NCBI GenBank assembly: GCA_030248215.1
Contig: JASANG010001325.1
Span: 1 to 64,000, forward strand
Length of the DNA: 64,000 nucleotides
From: Enoplolaimus lenunculus
Lineage: Eukaryota; Nematoda; Enoplea; Enoplida; Thoracostomopsidae
Direction of reading: 5' to 3'
In this document: in pieces, positions 11,904 to 22,329 of the stretch
Numbering within the stretch: position 1 is the first letter of the stretch
Layout: every line of letters starts with the position of its first letter
The notes under the pieces: model-generated
What the model saw: only the letters and a program-made list of their open reading frames with translations
The model's database searches: none
What the model was told of the DNA's origin: nothing
Program-made: the position numbers and the translations under genes

Positions 11904-13483
11904 ATTCAAAGTTTTAAACCTAATTTAAGTTTTATGAAATTTAAGCCCCTGAAATGCACTTTGACGTTCAATTTGGACTGCTGGCTGCGCGTGCAACATG
12001 GAAAATACGAGTCAGTCATATGCACATAATAATACTGGGGCCACAGCCAACAGCGCAAAACAGCGCAACAGATTTGTAACTACATTAAGCCCAACTCTCC
12101 CGTGCAAGTTTTGAGAAGTTGCAGCTGCAAACTGCACGCAAAACATGCATCTTTTCATCAGCCAATGAAAAAGCGGATACAATAAATTCATTGACTTGCA
12201 TGGTTATCACACATGAACTAAATTCCTAGCTTTGATTTTTGATGAACATGTGCAGCTGCAAGTTTTTCGAACGGGATTACGGACGAAACTTCCAAGTGCA
12301 AGTTGCAGCTGCTGCTCACTGAACTTTAAAACAAACGGTAACCATTTGTATAATCTTCTGTTTATTAGACTTATCTGACTAAGCTGGAGTCCCAGGCTCA
12401 GACAACCATAAATGTGAGAAATTTCACAATATGCCATTAATGCATGTTCAATGTGAGCTGGTTGTATCCTCATTGCCAGAGATAAACTTCGGGTACGACT
12501 TCAAAGCCAAATATGAATTGAACTAAAAACATAAAAAAGTTTTGAGACATGATAAACCGTGATTAAATAATTACATCCGAAAATTCTTTGGATCCTCCCA
12601 TGGTCTTAAAAATACCAGTTTTCCCCTAACGTAACATTCACTGCAAAGATCCAATCACCCAAACAGCCGACGAAATTACACAGAAACAGAGAGAAAATAA
12701 TTTATTCAGTCATTTTATAGTAAAGAATTCATTTGCTTAAAATACAAACAGAACAGATGCAGATATATTATTAAAATCAACCTTGCTTCTTAGTATTCAC
12801 TAAATTTATTACGGCATTTTTCACGAAAAACATTTCAGGGTTCTGGATGATAACTACGTACTTTTCATTTTCAAAATTGAAGCTTCATGTTTCGTTCAAA
12901 TAAACACCAAAACAGTCATCTAGTAGCCACCATAAAACATTTTAGTTTTATCCCGTTGCAATTCGCGAAAACAAGTTAACTTTTAATTAGTTTACTTACA
13001 TAACAAGTTTTACTAAATCTCTTGTCCACTAATGCTATAATACTTTATATATTAGCGCTATTTTACTAGAGTCACTTCATTATGGCAATAATTAAATATT
13101 GTCCGCAAATACAAGTGCATTATAATGCATTTCTCATGCTGTTGGTAAACATCTTGTACGCCGAACATATAATAATTGCAATAGTAAATTGGATTACACT
13201 GTACTGCCTGCTCGGTGATGTGTTCAAAATTGTTATGCATAGTGACTTAGCTATTATTGTTGCGTAAATTATTGTAGCATAGTGGTTTTTCAAAGGAACC
13301 GGAAACTGCATTCTGAAATGTGTTAAGCCCCATTCACACGTGCAACTTTTTGCAGCAAGAACCCGCAGCTGCAACTTGTACGAAATATTTGCACCAGCAA
13401 GAATTTTTAAGCTACATTTCGATAAACCAATCAAACTGCAGGTGCAAGAAACTCAAGCGACGAGAAATTTAAGAGAAAAACCA

Positions 13484-13890
13484 TGTATATTCGCAGTACT
13501 TCTGAGAAAGGGGTCGTCCCGACCGTGCAGTTCTGACATGGAGGTCCCACCGAGATGGGCGCTGTAAATTGCAGGCCCATGGATTCGGATAGTTTGGATT
13601 TTGCGGTCCGGGGCGACCGCCTAAAGAAGTGGGAATGTGAGTATACGCGGCTTGTGTATGTGCAGAGTGTTTAATGTTAAAACATACATACTCGTGCACA
13701 TATACCACCAGAGGAAATTAGGATATCGGCCGCGTGGTGTAATGGGTAGCGCGCCTGACTCGCGAGCGAGAAGTGCGAGGTTCGATTCCCGGCGTGGCCA
13801 TATCTTTTGGAGAAATTTAGTAGAAAAAATCAAATATATTCGCAGTACTTCGGAGGAAGAGGTCGTCCCGACCGTGCAGTTCTGACGTAT
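13484..13890 (+). repeat. tRNA-derived SINE-like repeat
   Basis: At 13731-13800 a tRNA-like segment begins GGCCGCGTGGTGTAATGGGT and ends in 'gaggttcgattcccggc', so both pol III boxes are present. Its 7-bp acceptor arms GGCCGCG and CGTGGCC pair with one wobble, but the anticodon stem does not. It is followed by a conserved tail, 'tattcgcagtacttcgg...gtcgtcccgaccgtgcagtt', and that same tail also lies upstream at 13489. The same unit is found at 53040-53440 and 54240-54392. The tRNA body resembles tRNA-Arg in layout, but it is more likely a SINE head than a working tRNA gene. Confidence 0.7.
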
Positions 13891-14358
13891 ATGGTGTAAC
13901 GTGTGTATGCAGGGTGCAACCGGAATTCTGATTCAGATTAGAATCAGAGTGGCAACAAAGGTTTGGATTTGGATTCGGCAAAAACTTGTTCGGATTCGGT
14001 TGTGAAAAAGCCGAATCCAACAGTGTTCGGCAATATGTTTTTCAGTTTTAAACAATAAAAATTTCAAGTATCTTGTTATATTAATAAAAAAATTAACGTT
14101 TAATAGTTATGCGGCTGGCATTGCGTTGATATTCTGAAGCAAATTATTGATATATACGTATATGAAATTTGCAACATGCAAGATGGATTCGGCAAAATAG
14201 CAAATGGATTCAGATTCGGTCAAATCGTAGATTCGTGCCACCCTTTGAATTCCGATTCAAAACGAGTTCCGATGCCGATTGCACCATCAATCGGAATCGG
14301 AATTCCGAAATTTTAATTTTAATCTTGCTTGTTCTGGTTCGTTGCATACATAAAAATT

Positions 14359-14764
14359 AGGGTTGTGCCCATACCAAAATTGTTACCGATGCCGATTCTT
14401 ATTTTAAAATTTTGTCGATGCCGAACCGATGCCGATTCCAACTTTAGTACACCATGCTTAATAAGCAGGTAGAATATTGCAATACGTTATTATATGAAGG
14501 CTTAAACCCTAACTATCATAAACGATCATAATTTTATAAGAACGGTTAATTTCAATAATTTTTTCAAACTCAAACGCAAGAGACAACAATTTTCCTGAGC
14601 AGACACACTATTGTGCGCCCAGGAATGAAATTGGTAGCATTCCAATTGAGCAACTGACTGTTATGTGCAAAAAGTATCGGCAAAGAATCGGCAATTTTTT
14701 GCAGTGCCGATGCCGATACTTACGAAAAGTGCCGATTATTACCGATGCCGATTAATCGGCACAT
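14359..14764. mobile_element. Intact-looking 'CGATTAATCGGC' family element
   Basis: Runs from 'agggttgtgcccatacca' to 'gccgattaatcggcacat', about 406 bp, with the family's interior blocks. It is the best-preserved copy in the window and lies within 800 bp upstream of NADAR paralog B. The non-coding interior makes it a non-autonomous DNA element. Confidence 0.6.
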
Positions 14765-14817
14765 TTATAATAAAAATTCTGTATTATTCATTATTCATCT
14801 GTTATGCTTTCGATGAG

Positions 14818-15056
14818 CAGGGTGCAACCGGCCTTCCGATTCCGATTGGAATTCCGATTCAAAACGAGTTCCGATTCCGATTGCACAATCAATCGGAATC
14901 GGAATTGTGACTTTTTAATTTTAGGCATACTTGTTGTGATATGTTGCATAAAAATTCTGCATCACATTCCGATTCCGGTATGAATTTGCTGTTCCGATTC
15001 CGGTATAAATTTGCTGTTCCAATCCCGGTATAATCTAGTTCCGCTTTGCAACCCTG
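14818..15056 (+). mobile_element. hAT-like MITE next to the NADAR-B start
   Basis: Ends are 'cagggtgcaaccggccttcc' and 'agttccgctttgcaaccctg'. The element stops 98 bp before the start codon of NADAR paralog B, so it may supply part of that gene's promoter or 5' leader. It is the inverted partner of 9537-9774. Confidence 0.65.
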
Positions 15057-15154
15057 ATATATAAGTACAAGTTACGTACTTATAACAAAGCGAAATTTCC
15101 ATAAACATAAGTTGGCATTTAATTTGACCTTAGTGATTATAGTGTTACCCTTAA

Positions 15155-18100
15155 ATGGCTGGATATATGGGCCGAAATATGGATTACACAATGGACAGTG
15201 TTGGTGGCAGTAGAGGCGGTCAGTATGTTAGCTTCGAAGTAAGTCGATTTTATACGGTTTTGTGTCTAATTATTGCCGATGCCGGTTAATCGGCACGTCT
15301 CAAATATACGTACGTACGTATTGTGTTTTATTTGAATGAAATAAAATTTAGGCTTACATCTTCTGAGGTAGTATTCTTGCTCATGAGTTATTTGCTACAA
15401 CCCAAAAGTTATGTTTTCGAAATTTTCCCAAGCAATAAATTGAGTGTCAACACTACAATTGCAATTCTGGATCCAACAAAAGATTTGAATTCTCCTCCGA
15501 TTCCTTCTAACTTTCATTTCGGTAGGAGCCTTGTTAACAATCTATATTTTTGCAGATTTGCTGTATATGCATACGTGCATACATGCCTCATTACCTTACA
15601 CAATTCTTAACGAGATCATCCGAAAGCGGAAAGTAATGAGGAATAAGATTTTCTCTCGATGTAAAGTTTTGTTTTGCAATCAGTTTCAGATAACTATATA
15701 CGTACTTTTTTAGGCCATTAATGCCCTGCGACAAAAGACCAAGTCTTTTAACAGTCAAAGAAGCGCACAGACTAAACGCAGCAATGTGGGACGTTTGCAA
15801 CGAAATGTAAGTATATATCATGCATTTATTTATTCACAATAGTGTAGTGGCTATCTATATTCGGCAGGTGAGAATGGATAATTTAACGCATGCCGGAGCC
15901 AGATTTTGAATTTTTTCTGAAGGAGCCGAATATTAACTGCATACGCCATGCCATTGAAAATAAGCAAAAATATATATGTTTATCAGCACTTTAGACATAG
16001 GCGAACTTGATGAAGAGTTCTGTGGCACGGAAAAACTTGACATGGCAGTTGTTTCTATGTCCAGTGTTATTGTTGAATCATAACAAGCTGGTGAAATGAG
16101 ACATTAGATAGGTTAATTAAGAAAGCCAGAAACCGTTATCGTTAAGCAGTTAAATTGTGTGTGCACTGATAAAGACTGTTCCAGATCTGGGTTTTTTCCG
16201 GAAAAAAAATTATGACCGGAAAAACATGAAAAAATCTTTCTTTGTCTGAGTGATCGGTTATCCCACCCTTAGCCAGCGTTTGCCCAAAAATGTTTGCGTT
16301 TTGAAACCTTTTGCATCTTTAAGCTTCTAATGACACCCACTGATCATTCCAAGCCCAAATCTGAAGTTTTGGAAAATTCGATTTTATAGGCCACAAGTTC
16401 AGCCTCTTGGGACCCAAAATTTTTTCTATGAGTTGGAAAAATTATCTGATTGAGAAACATTTAACAATATTCGTCTTTTCTCCGCAACCTGTGTCAAATC
16501 AAATTATATATATAGTTTGTATAATTTTTCGAAAAATTTTTTAAGTCCAATGGAGGAATTTGGGACCTTAAAATTCGAATTTTTTAAAAGTTTAAGTTTT
16601 GGCGTGGAATAATCAGAGGAGGTCATCAGAACCTCATGAGTGGAGCGAGCTAAATAAGTCATGCTTGTTTTTTGTAAGTATATATTAAATCCCAAGACAC
16701 TTTTGGGTTTTTTCTGACATCAAAGCCTCTCAATTGCTGCAACCTTGCGAGCAAAGCGAGGTTGAAGCAAGACTTATTCTTGTGTCAAGTCATACGGCAA
16801 AAGCAAGCTTTCAGTTTTGAGCGCCCTAACTTTGGCATCACTGTCGACGAAACCTGGTAAGTGAACCGAACAAGATGCATATGTAGTTTTACATTGAATC
16901 TCGTGGCAAAGCTTCAATTCTGAAATCCATTTATATTGAATTGCTGCAATTTTCGCTCTTTTCGGACATAACCCTGGTCCAAATATAGGAACCCCCAAAG
17001 ATTGTATAAAGCAACAACCAATGAAGCGCAGAAGAACTCTTGGAGAAAGTTTTGCGAAGAATTACCTAGTGTTAAAGATATCAGCAGAATCGTTAAAATC
17101 TGTTCCAAAAGCTGGAAACATAAATTAACACAAGTTAAAAAAGTAACGGTAAACTAACAAAGACGTCTGGCTTCTCCACAGCTTGAAAATTTCCGCCGGG
17201 GGCGTTTCCTGGGGGGGCAGCTGATTTTGCTGGGGGCCCCCAGATGATCTGGGGGGCAGGCTTAAAATTTTGCAAACCGGCTTTTTGGACCATTTTTTCA
17301 ATCTAGACCGTGTTTCCAACTCCACGTAAGATTACTCATCGCTCAACATGACAAAAATTTCTCGTAAACGCTAATAACAATAATTTTAACTAATATTACG
17401 TATCTACTGACAACTTAACTAGAAGTTGAAAGAAGCACAATTATATAAAATATAGATAATCTATGATTGAAACTGTGATTAATATATATTTTGTATTATT
17501 AGTCACAGCTTCAATTTATCATAAGGCTCAGGCGGGTTGAACTTGCTGCTGCAAGGTACTTTCGAATGCTGTATGCCGTGAAACGGCCTTTATATAATTG
17601 TGCTTTTTCAGTTCATTATTGAATTGTATTAGTTACTACGGGTATTTGTAACGCTATTAAAAAATTATGAGTACTCAGCGTAATATAAAATCATTTTGCC
17701 GAATGTCCGCCTCAAAAGAAGTCCAGGTCTTTACGTTTTAACATTGAAAATTTTTGACATAGAAAAGTCCTGGGGGGCCCCCAGCAAAAAATTTGTTGGG
17801 GGCGGCCGAAAATTCGCCGGGGGGCCTTTCCTGGGGGCGGCAAAATTTTGGCCGGGGGGAAAATGAAAATTTTGAAAAGTGCTGGGCCCCCCCGCCCCGC
17901 TGTGGAGAAGCCAGGACGTGTAGAGTAACATTAGAAGTTTCTTGATGAGCCGTTTTCCAAAAGCTGCTTTGGATGAGAATGCAAATAAGATTAATATATC
18001 CGTAAGTATTTATTCAGAGTGAATGTTGCGGATAAAAGTATATTTAACGAAATAGTTACGCCTAACTTGGTTAGGTGGAGCATTGGAAACTTTCAAAGTT

Positions 18101-21100
18101 TCAATGCCCTGGAGTAGATGGCATTGCGTCAAGACTCATACAAGTGGGTATTGATATAGTTTTCAGGGTGCAACCGGAATACTGGTTCCGATAAATTTTT
18201 ACCGGATTTAAAAATTCCGGTGTTATAATTTGGCCGCTTTCTTAACTTTGCTAATTTCTAAGAATCTCTTTTGAAAGCCACTTGTACTCCGAATATAAAC
18301 CATTGATGGTGGATTTCACTTAGAGCAAAAAATAAGATTAAAATGAAATTTTTGGTGAAATGCATTTTTCACTTTCCGGTTCCGGTAAATTGTAATTCCG
18401 GTTGCCAGTTTTTTAATTTCGTCTACTTAAACTTAGGGGACCAGGCAACAATTTAGCCTAGGGCCGTGGAAGTCAGTCCAGTGGCCAGGGTGCGATCCGA
18501 TAATGATTTACCGAATACCGGAACCGTATACGAATATTAAATTTTTTAACGGAACAGGAACTTGATACCAGATATTGTATATGTTAAAATAATTTATTTT
18601 TTCGCTGTATTTTTGGCGTGCTCAAATTTTTCGTCTGTTATAAAGTTAATAATTGCTGCGGATATACTGAAATTTAGTGCAAAAATGCGTTTAACTCTCG
18701 CTTGCTAGGGAAGTTAAAAGTAGCTGAAACGTATCCAAAAATTGACTTCTTGGTTTGCACAGAAATGTAATCGCAGCAAGATATTATTGACGATCATCTG
18801 TAAAAAACAGTTTAATAACATTTGGCACCACAATCGTAAATATCCGGTATCCAGTAGGTTTATACCGGATACCGGAACCGGATACGGATAAAAAATGGCG
18901 CAGTGCTGAAACTGTCTATTTGATTGCTTCTTGTTTGTTTGTTTGTTTAAAACAGAGAAAGACTAGTTTAGCACATTATTGCCATGAACGGTGAAGTAAA
19001 ACGAAACCGAGATCGTCGTATATGGTCCACTCGTTAAGGATTTATGACCGAAAATGCCAAAAAAGTTCCGGGCTGGATCAAAATATTTTCGCGCATCTCC
19101 TCAGATCCGTTTCCGGCAAAAGCTGTGTTATTGGAGTAGCAGAAAGTCGCACTTTTAAAAATCAAGTTTAATGTTATTTAGGTTTTACCGGTTAATGTAT
19201 TAAAAACTTCTTAGTTTAGAGGATTCATTGTTATCAGAGATGTCCCGGGGCCAGGATTCTGCCCGGGCCTCGGTACTGGTGCCGTCAGCAAAATACACTA
19301 AACTTCAAATTTTAATTTTGCCTATGGTAATGTAATAAAATTGTTGTGCTGCGTTCGGATTCTGGCTATATTGTGCCACGGGACATTGTTTTCTGGTATC
19401 GTCTTTACTACCGCATCGCCCCGGCTCCCTCTTGGCCTCGGACCCGGGACATCTCTAATTCTTATAATGTTCATACATGTAAATGATGTCCGTTGTAGCG
19501 TGTAGAGAACGATGAAGAACCGCAACGTGAAGTTGCAATGCGACCTTACACAATTAACAAAGACAATGTAATAAAATTTTACGGTCGCAACAATTATCTT
19601 TCCAGTTTTTACGGCGCACCAATGTTAATAGCAGGTACGGTGAATATTTTTAGTATGTTTTATTTGGTATTTCATGTCCGAATTATTTGGTGTTATATCA
19701 GTGCTCCGCAACCTATAGAAGTTCGCACTAGTGCGAGTGCCAACGAGAAAAATTAACGTGTGAATCACCAGGGTCAGAATGACTGAAGTTTCCTAAACTT
19801 GCGCATGGTGATTAATTTTGAAACTGTGCTGTAACATAATACCTGGAAAGCGTCGATTAATCGGCATCGATAATAATCAACACTTTTCGTGTGCATATAC
19901 CAGTAATTTGGAATGCTATCGATTTCCCTGTAACTTGTGGTGGTTATGGTGTAAGCCTTCACATTTATACTGACGTAATGTAGTATCCTATCCATTATTT
20001 AAGTATCGTCAAGCTGCAACCGGAATTCCGGTTCTTGCATTTTTTTCACCTTAAGGTTCCAATGAAATTTTACCGAAATTAGAAATTCCGGCATTAAATT
20101 TTGGTCGGTCGAAATTAAGATATTTACTAAAAATGGACTTTTGAAAATGCAGTAGATTTTTATTCGTATAGTGTTTAAAGCTTGACAATCGCCGAAAATA
20201 AACCATCGAATTTAGATTTCGCTTCCGTGGATTGTGAAAATGTAAAATACAGCAAATAAATTGCATACCTATCTCCAACTAGGGGTATTTCGCCAATAAT
20301 AGTGCACAGAAAATTAAAATAAATTTTTCGGTGGCATGTATTTTTAACTTTCCGGTTGCTATTAAAATAGGAATCAGCATATTTTCAACGCAACCATACC
20401 AAAATTTTTCTTAATGCCGATTATTATTTTGGGAATATGTCGATGCCTATTCGTATTTTAATACACGTATAAATGCCAAGACTTGAACCCTAACAAACAT
20501 TAACAGTTTTTATCAGATGTACTAACATCTGCCAATAAGTAAAATTGATAGCATTCCAACTCACTGTTATGTGCAAAAAGTATCGGCAATATTTTGCACT
20601 GCCGATGTCGATTAATAATAGGCACATTCATGCTTAATATGTAGTATATATAATATGTCTTTAAGCTTCTCGCTCGCTAAGTATTACTCAAAGTTCACTC
20701 TCTGCAAAATTTCAAGTGAACAATAGTTCAAACATCTCAGACAGATGTTGTGTAAATTCCTATATGTGTATGAAATTTATTGAAAATTTTTACTCGGCAT
20801 GTCAGCCAAAACATGTTTTGTCTGTAACGAAAACTAATCAAAAGTAATTACATTCTGCTGTTTGATGAAAGATGATAGTTACGTAATTTTACGAGGGTCT
20901 TCTCAGCAGAAAGTCAGAATCTTCGCTAATTTCAGGTCATATGTACCCAAGCGTTGAACACTATTACGAAGCCTGTAAAATTTATGCGCTGGCCGGCCCA
21001 TACAATGCGATGCACTTGAAAGGTGCTAATGATCCTGGTCAAGTTAAAACGATTTCAAAACAAATTTTGGCGTCTGAAGTAATATATCGTATACTTTTGG

Positions 21101-22329
21101 TTATTTGATTTTAAAACGTGATTTTATTTTGTGACGCCTAACTGATAAAGTTATTATGAACAACCATAAAAAATCTTAATTTTATGAAAACGGTTCATTT
21201 CAATAATTTTTAAACGCAAAAGCAAGAGATACCGGTTATCCTGATCGGACGCAAAGGTATGCGGTAAAAATCGGCAACTTTTTGTAGTGCCGATACCGAT
21301 ACTTTCGAAGATACAAAGCACTTTTATTATAGTCGGCACCGCAACCGAAAATATGTTGTATCCGGTAGGCTTATACCGGATACGGATGTCGTTTTTCTGC
21401 CGGACATGAAACCGGAACCTGTTATCCGGTCGATCCCTGCATAAAAATTTTATCAACATCGATTCAGTGGTTCATGAGTCTCATCAGACGAACGAACATA
21501 TACTTTTCGACACCGGAGTACAAAGCATAGAACGCTTCACGAAACTCCGTGTTTCGCTCAATAACGTGTTTCACCTACATCAAACAACGAGGGACCGTGC
21601 TTGTTACGTAGTGGTATATTGCAGGGAAAATCTAAACGGGACGTTGAGCGTTGGAAGCGCAAAGATGGTTTGCTGGTGCTGCGCGTAAGTCTAATTTGTT
21701 ATGGTTTGATTCGTTGTCTGTAGTAGTGGTTGTTTCTTAATTGCTTTATTCAAAAACAGGTATTACCTCAAAATGTTTTCAAAGTACTGTTTACTTTAAC
21801 TTTACATTATTTGACAAGCGCTAGCAGGGTTCAAATTGTTATACATCATTTTGTACTTCGTTGCATTGTAGGTAGGTTTAATGGAAAAGTTTCGACAAAA
21901 TCCCGAACTCAGATCTCAGTTGTTCCGTACTGGTGACGCGCTGCTTGCACAATGTAATCGATACGATACGTTCTGGGCGGTCGGTATGGAATCTAGTGCT
22001 TTTGATCAATGGCTTTCCGAGCATCGTGGGCAGACGGTTCAAATTCCTGCACTTATTGAGTCGTACACGTTGAGCAGTGTTCCGGAAATTGGCAACGGAA
22101 AGTATGTGACACTTATAATACGTAATGTAGTTTTCTCATGCATGACACAGTTCAACGTACATTTTATAAAAAAGTATTTGGTTCAGGATATTTAAGTTTT
22201 GGCGTTTCATTTCAAAGTTAACCATAATAGTCTGAAATAACATATTTATATGTTTCTTTTAGGAATCTTCTTGGTTTCATACTAATGTATGTTCGTGAGT
22301 GTTTGCGATCTGAATACGGCGTCAAGTGA
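15155..22329 (+). CDS. NADAR-domain protein (YbiA/RibX-like), paralog B
   Basis: Seven exons: 15155-15238, 15714-15806, 19508-19634, 20936-21078, 21625-21684, 21872-22101 and 22263-22329, total 804 nt and 267 residues; all junctions are GT-AG with agreeing phase. The NADAR domain spans about residues 80-262: FYGRNNYLSSFY (83-94), YPSVEHYYEACK (105-116, with the conserved Glu at 109), RDVERWKRKDG, KFRQNP (175-180), LFRTGDALL, YDTFWAVG (200-207) and NLLGFILMYVREC (247-259). The expected WG after the aspartate motif is WA. Residues 29-59 come from a basic exon, rich in Gln, Ser, Lys and Arg, for which I found no equivalent in paralog A. The N-terminal tract GGSRGGQYVSFE matches GNRGGQYMSFE in A. 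Family role: hydrolysis of ADP-ribose-like N-glycosides, reported for DNA guanine adducts; the substrate here is inferred only. Confidence 0.9.
17167..17914. mobile_element. G-rich MITE with CTGGCTTCTCCACAGC ends
   Basis: The perfect 16-bp terminal inverted repeat CTGGCTTCTCCACAGC lies at 17167-17182 and 17899-17914. Both sides are flanked by 'gacgt' (17162-17166 and 17915-17919), a likely 5-bp target duplication. The subterminal 100-150 bp on both sides is packed with runs of three to seven G or C, such as 'gggggcccccagatgatc' and 'gggggcggccgaaaattcgc', while the middle is AT-rich. No coding frame is seen. It sits in the intron of NADAR paralog B. The superfamily is not recognised. Confidence 0.75.
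18164..18405. mobile_element. hAT-like MITE, truncated
   Basis: Starts CAGGGTGCAACCGGAA and ends in 'tgtaattccggttgcc', so the last bases of the right terminal repeat are lost. The interior is the reverse complement of that in 10080-10455. It lies in an intron of NADAR paralog B. Confidence 0.65.
18486..18900. repeat. hAT-like element fragment (CAGGGTGCGATCCG)
   Basis: Begins CAGGGTGCGATCCGATAATG and continues to about 'ataccggaaccggatacgga'. The right terminus is not clean. Composition matches the family at 34772-35611, whose ends are CAGTGTGCGACCGG and 'ccggtcgcaccctg'. Confidence 0.45.
20010..20640. repeat. Degraded hAT-like and 'CGATTAATCGGC' fragments
   Basis: 20010-20360 carries 'gctgcaaccggaattccgg' and a related inverted end near 20350; 20398-20640 carries 'gcaaaaagtatcggcaat' and 'gccgatgtcgattaata'. 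Both are internal to an intron of NADAR paralog B and are too diverged to bound exactly. Confidence 0.4.

Larger units (their letters stand above)
11904..15154. other. Divergent spacer between the two NADAR genes
   Basis: This 3.25-kb region separates the two start codons and must contain both promoters. From about 12040 to 13330 there is no repeat or coding exon I can support, though related 'tgcaagttgcagctgc' tracts occur at 12110-12310 and 13335-13445. A tRNA-derived repeat fills 13484-13890, and stacked transposon fragments fill 13912-15056. No TATA box or other promoter motif was firmly identified. Confidence 0.6.

Noticed and set aside
13731-13800. A functional tRNA gene
   Set aside because: Acceptor arms pair and both pol III boxes exist, but the anticodon stem fails and the same sequence recurs with a conserved non-tRNA tail at 53.1 and 54.2 kb, as expected for a SINE head.
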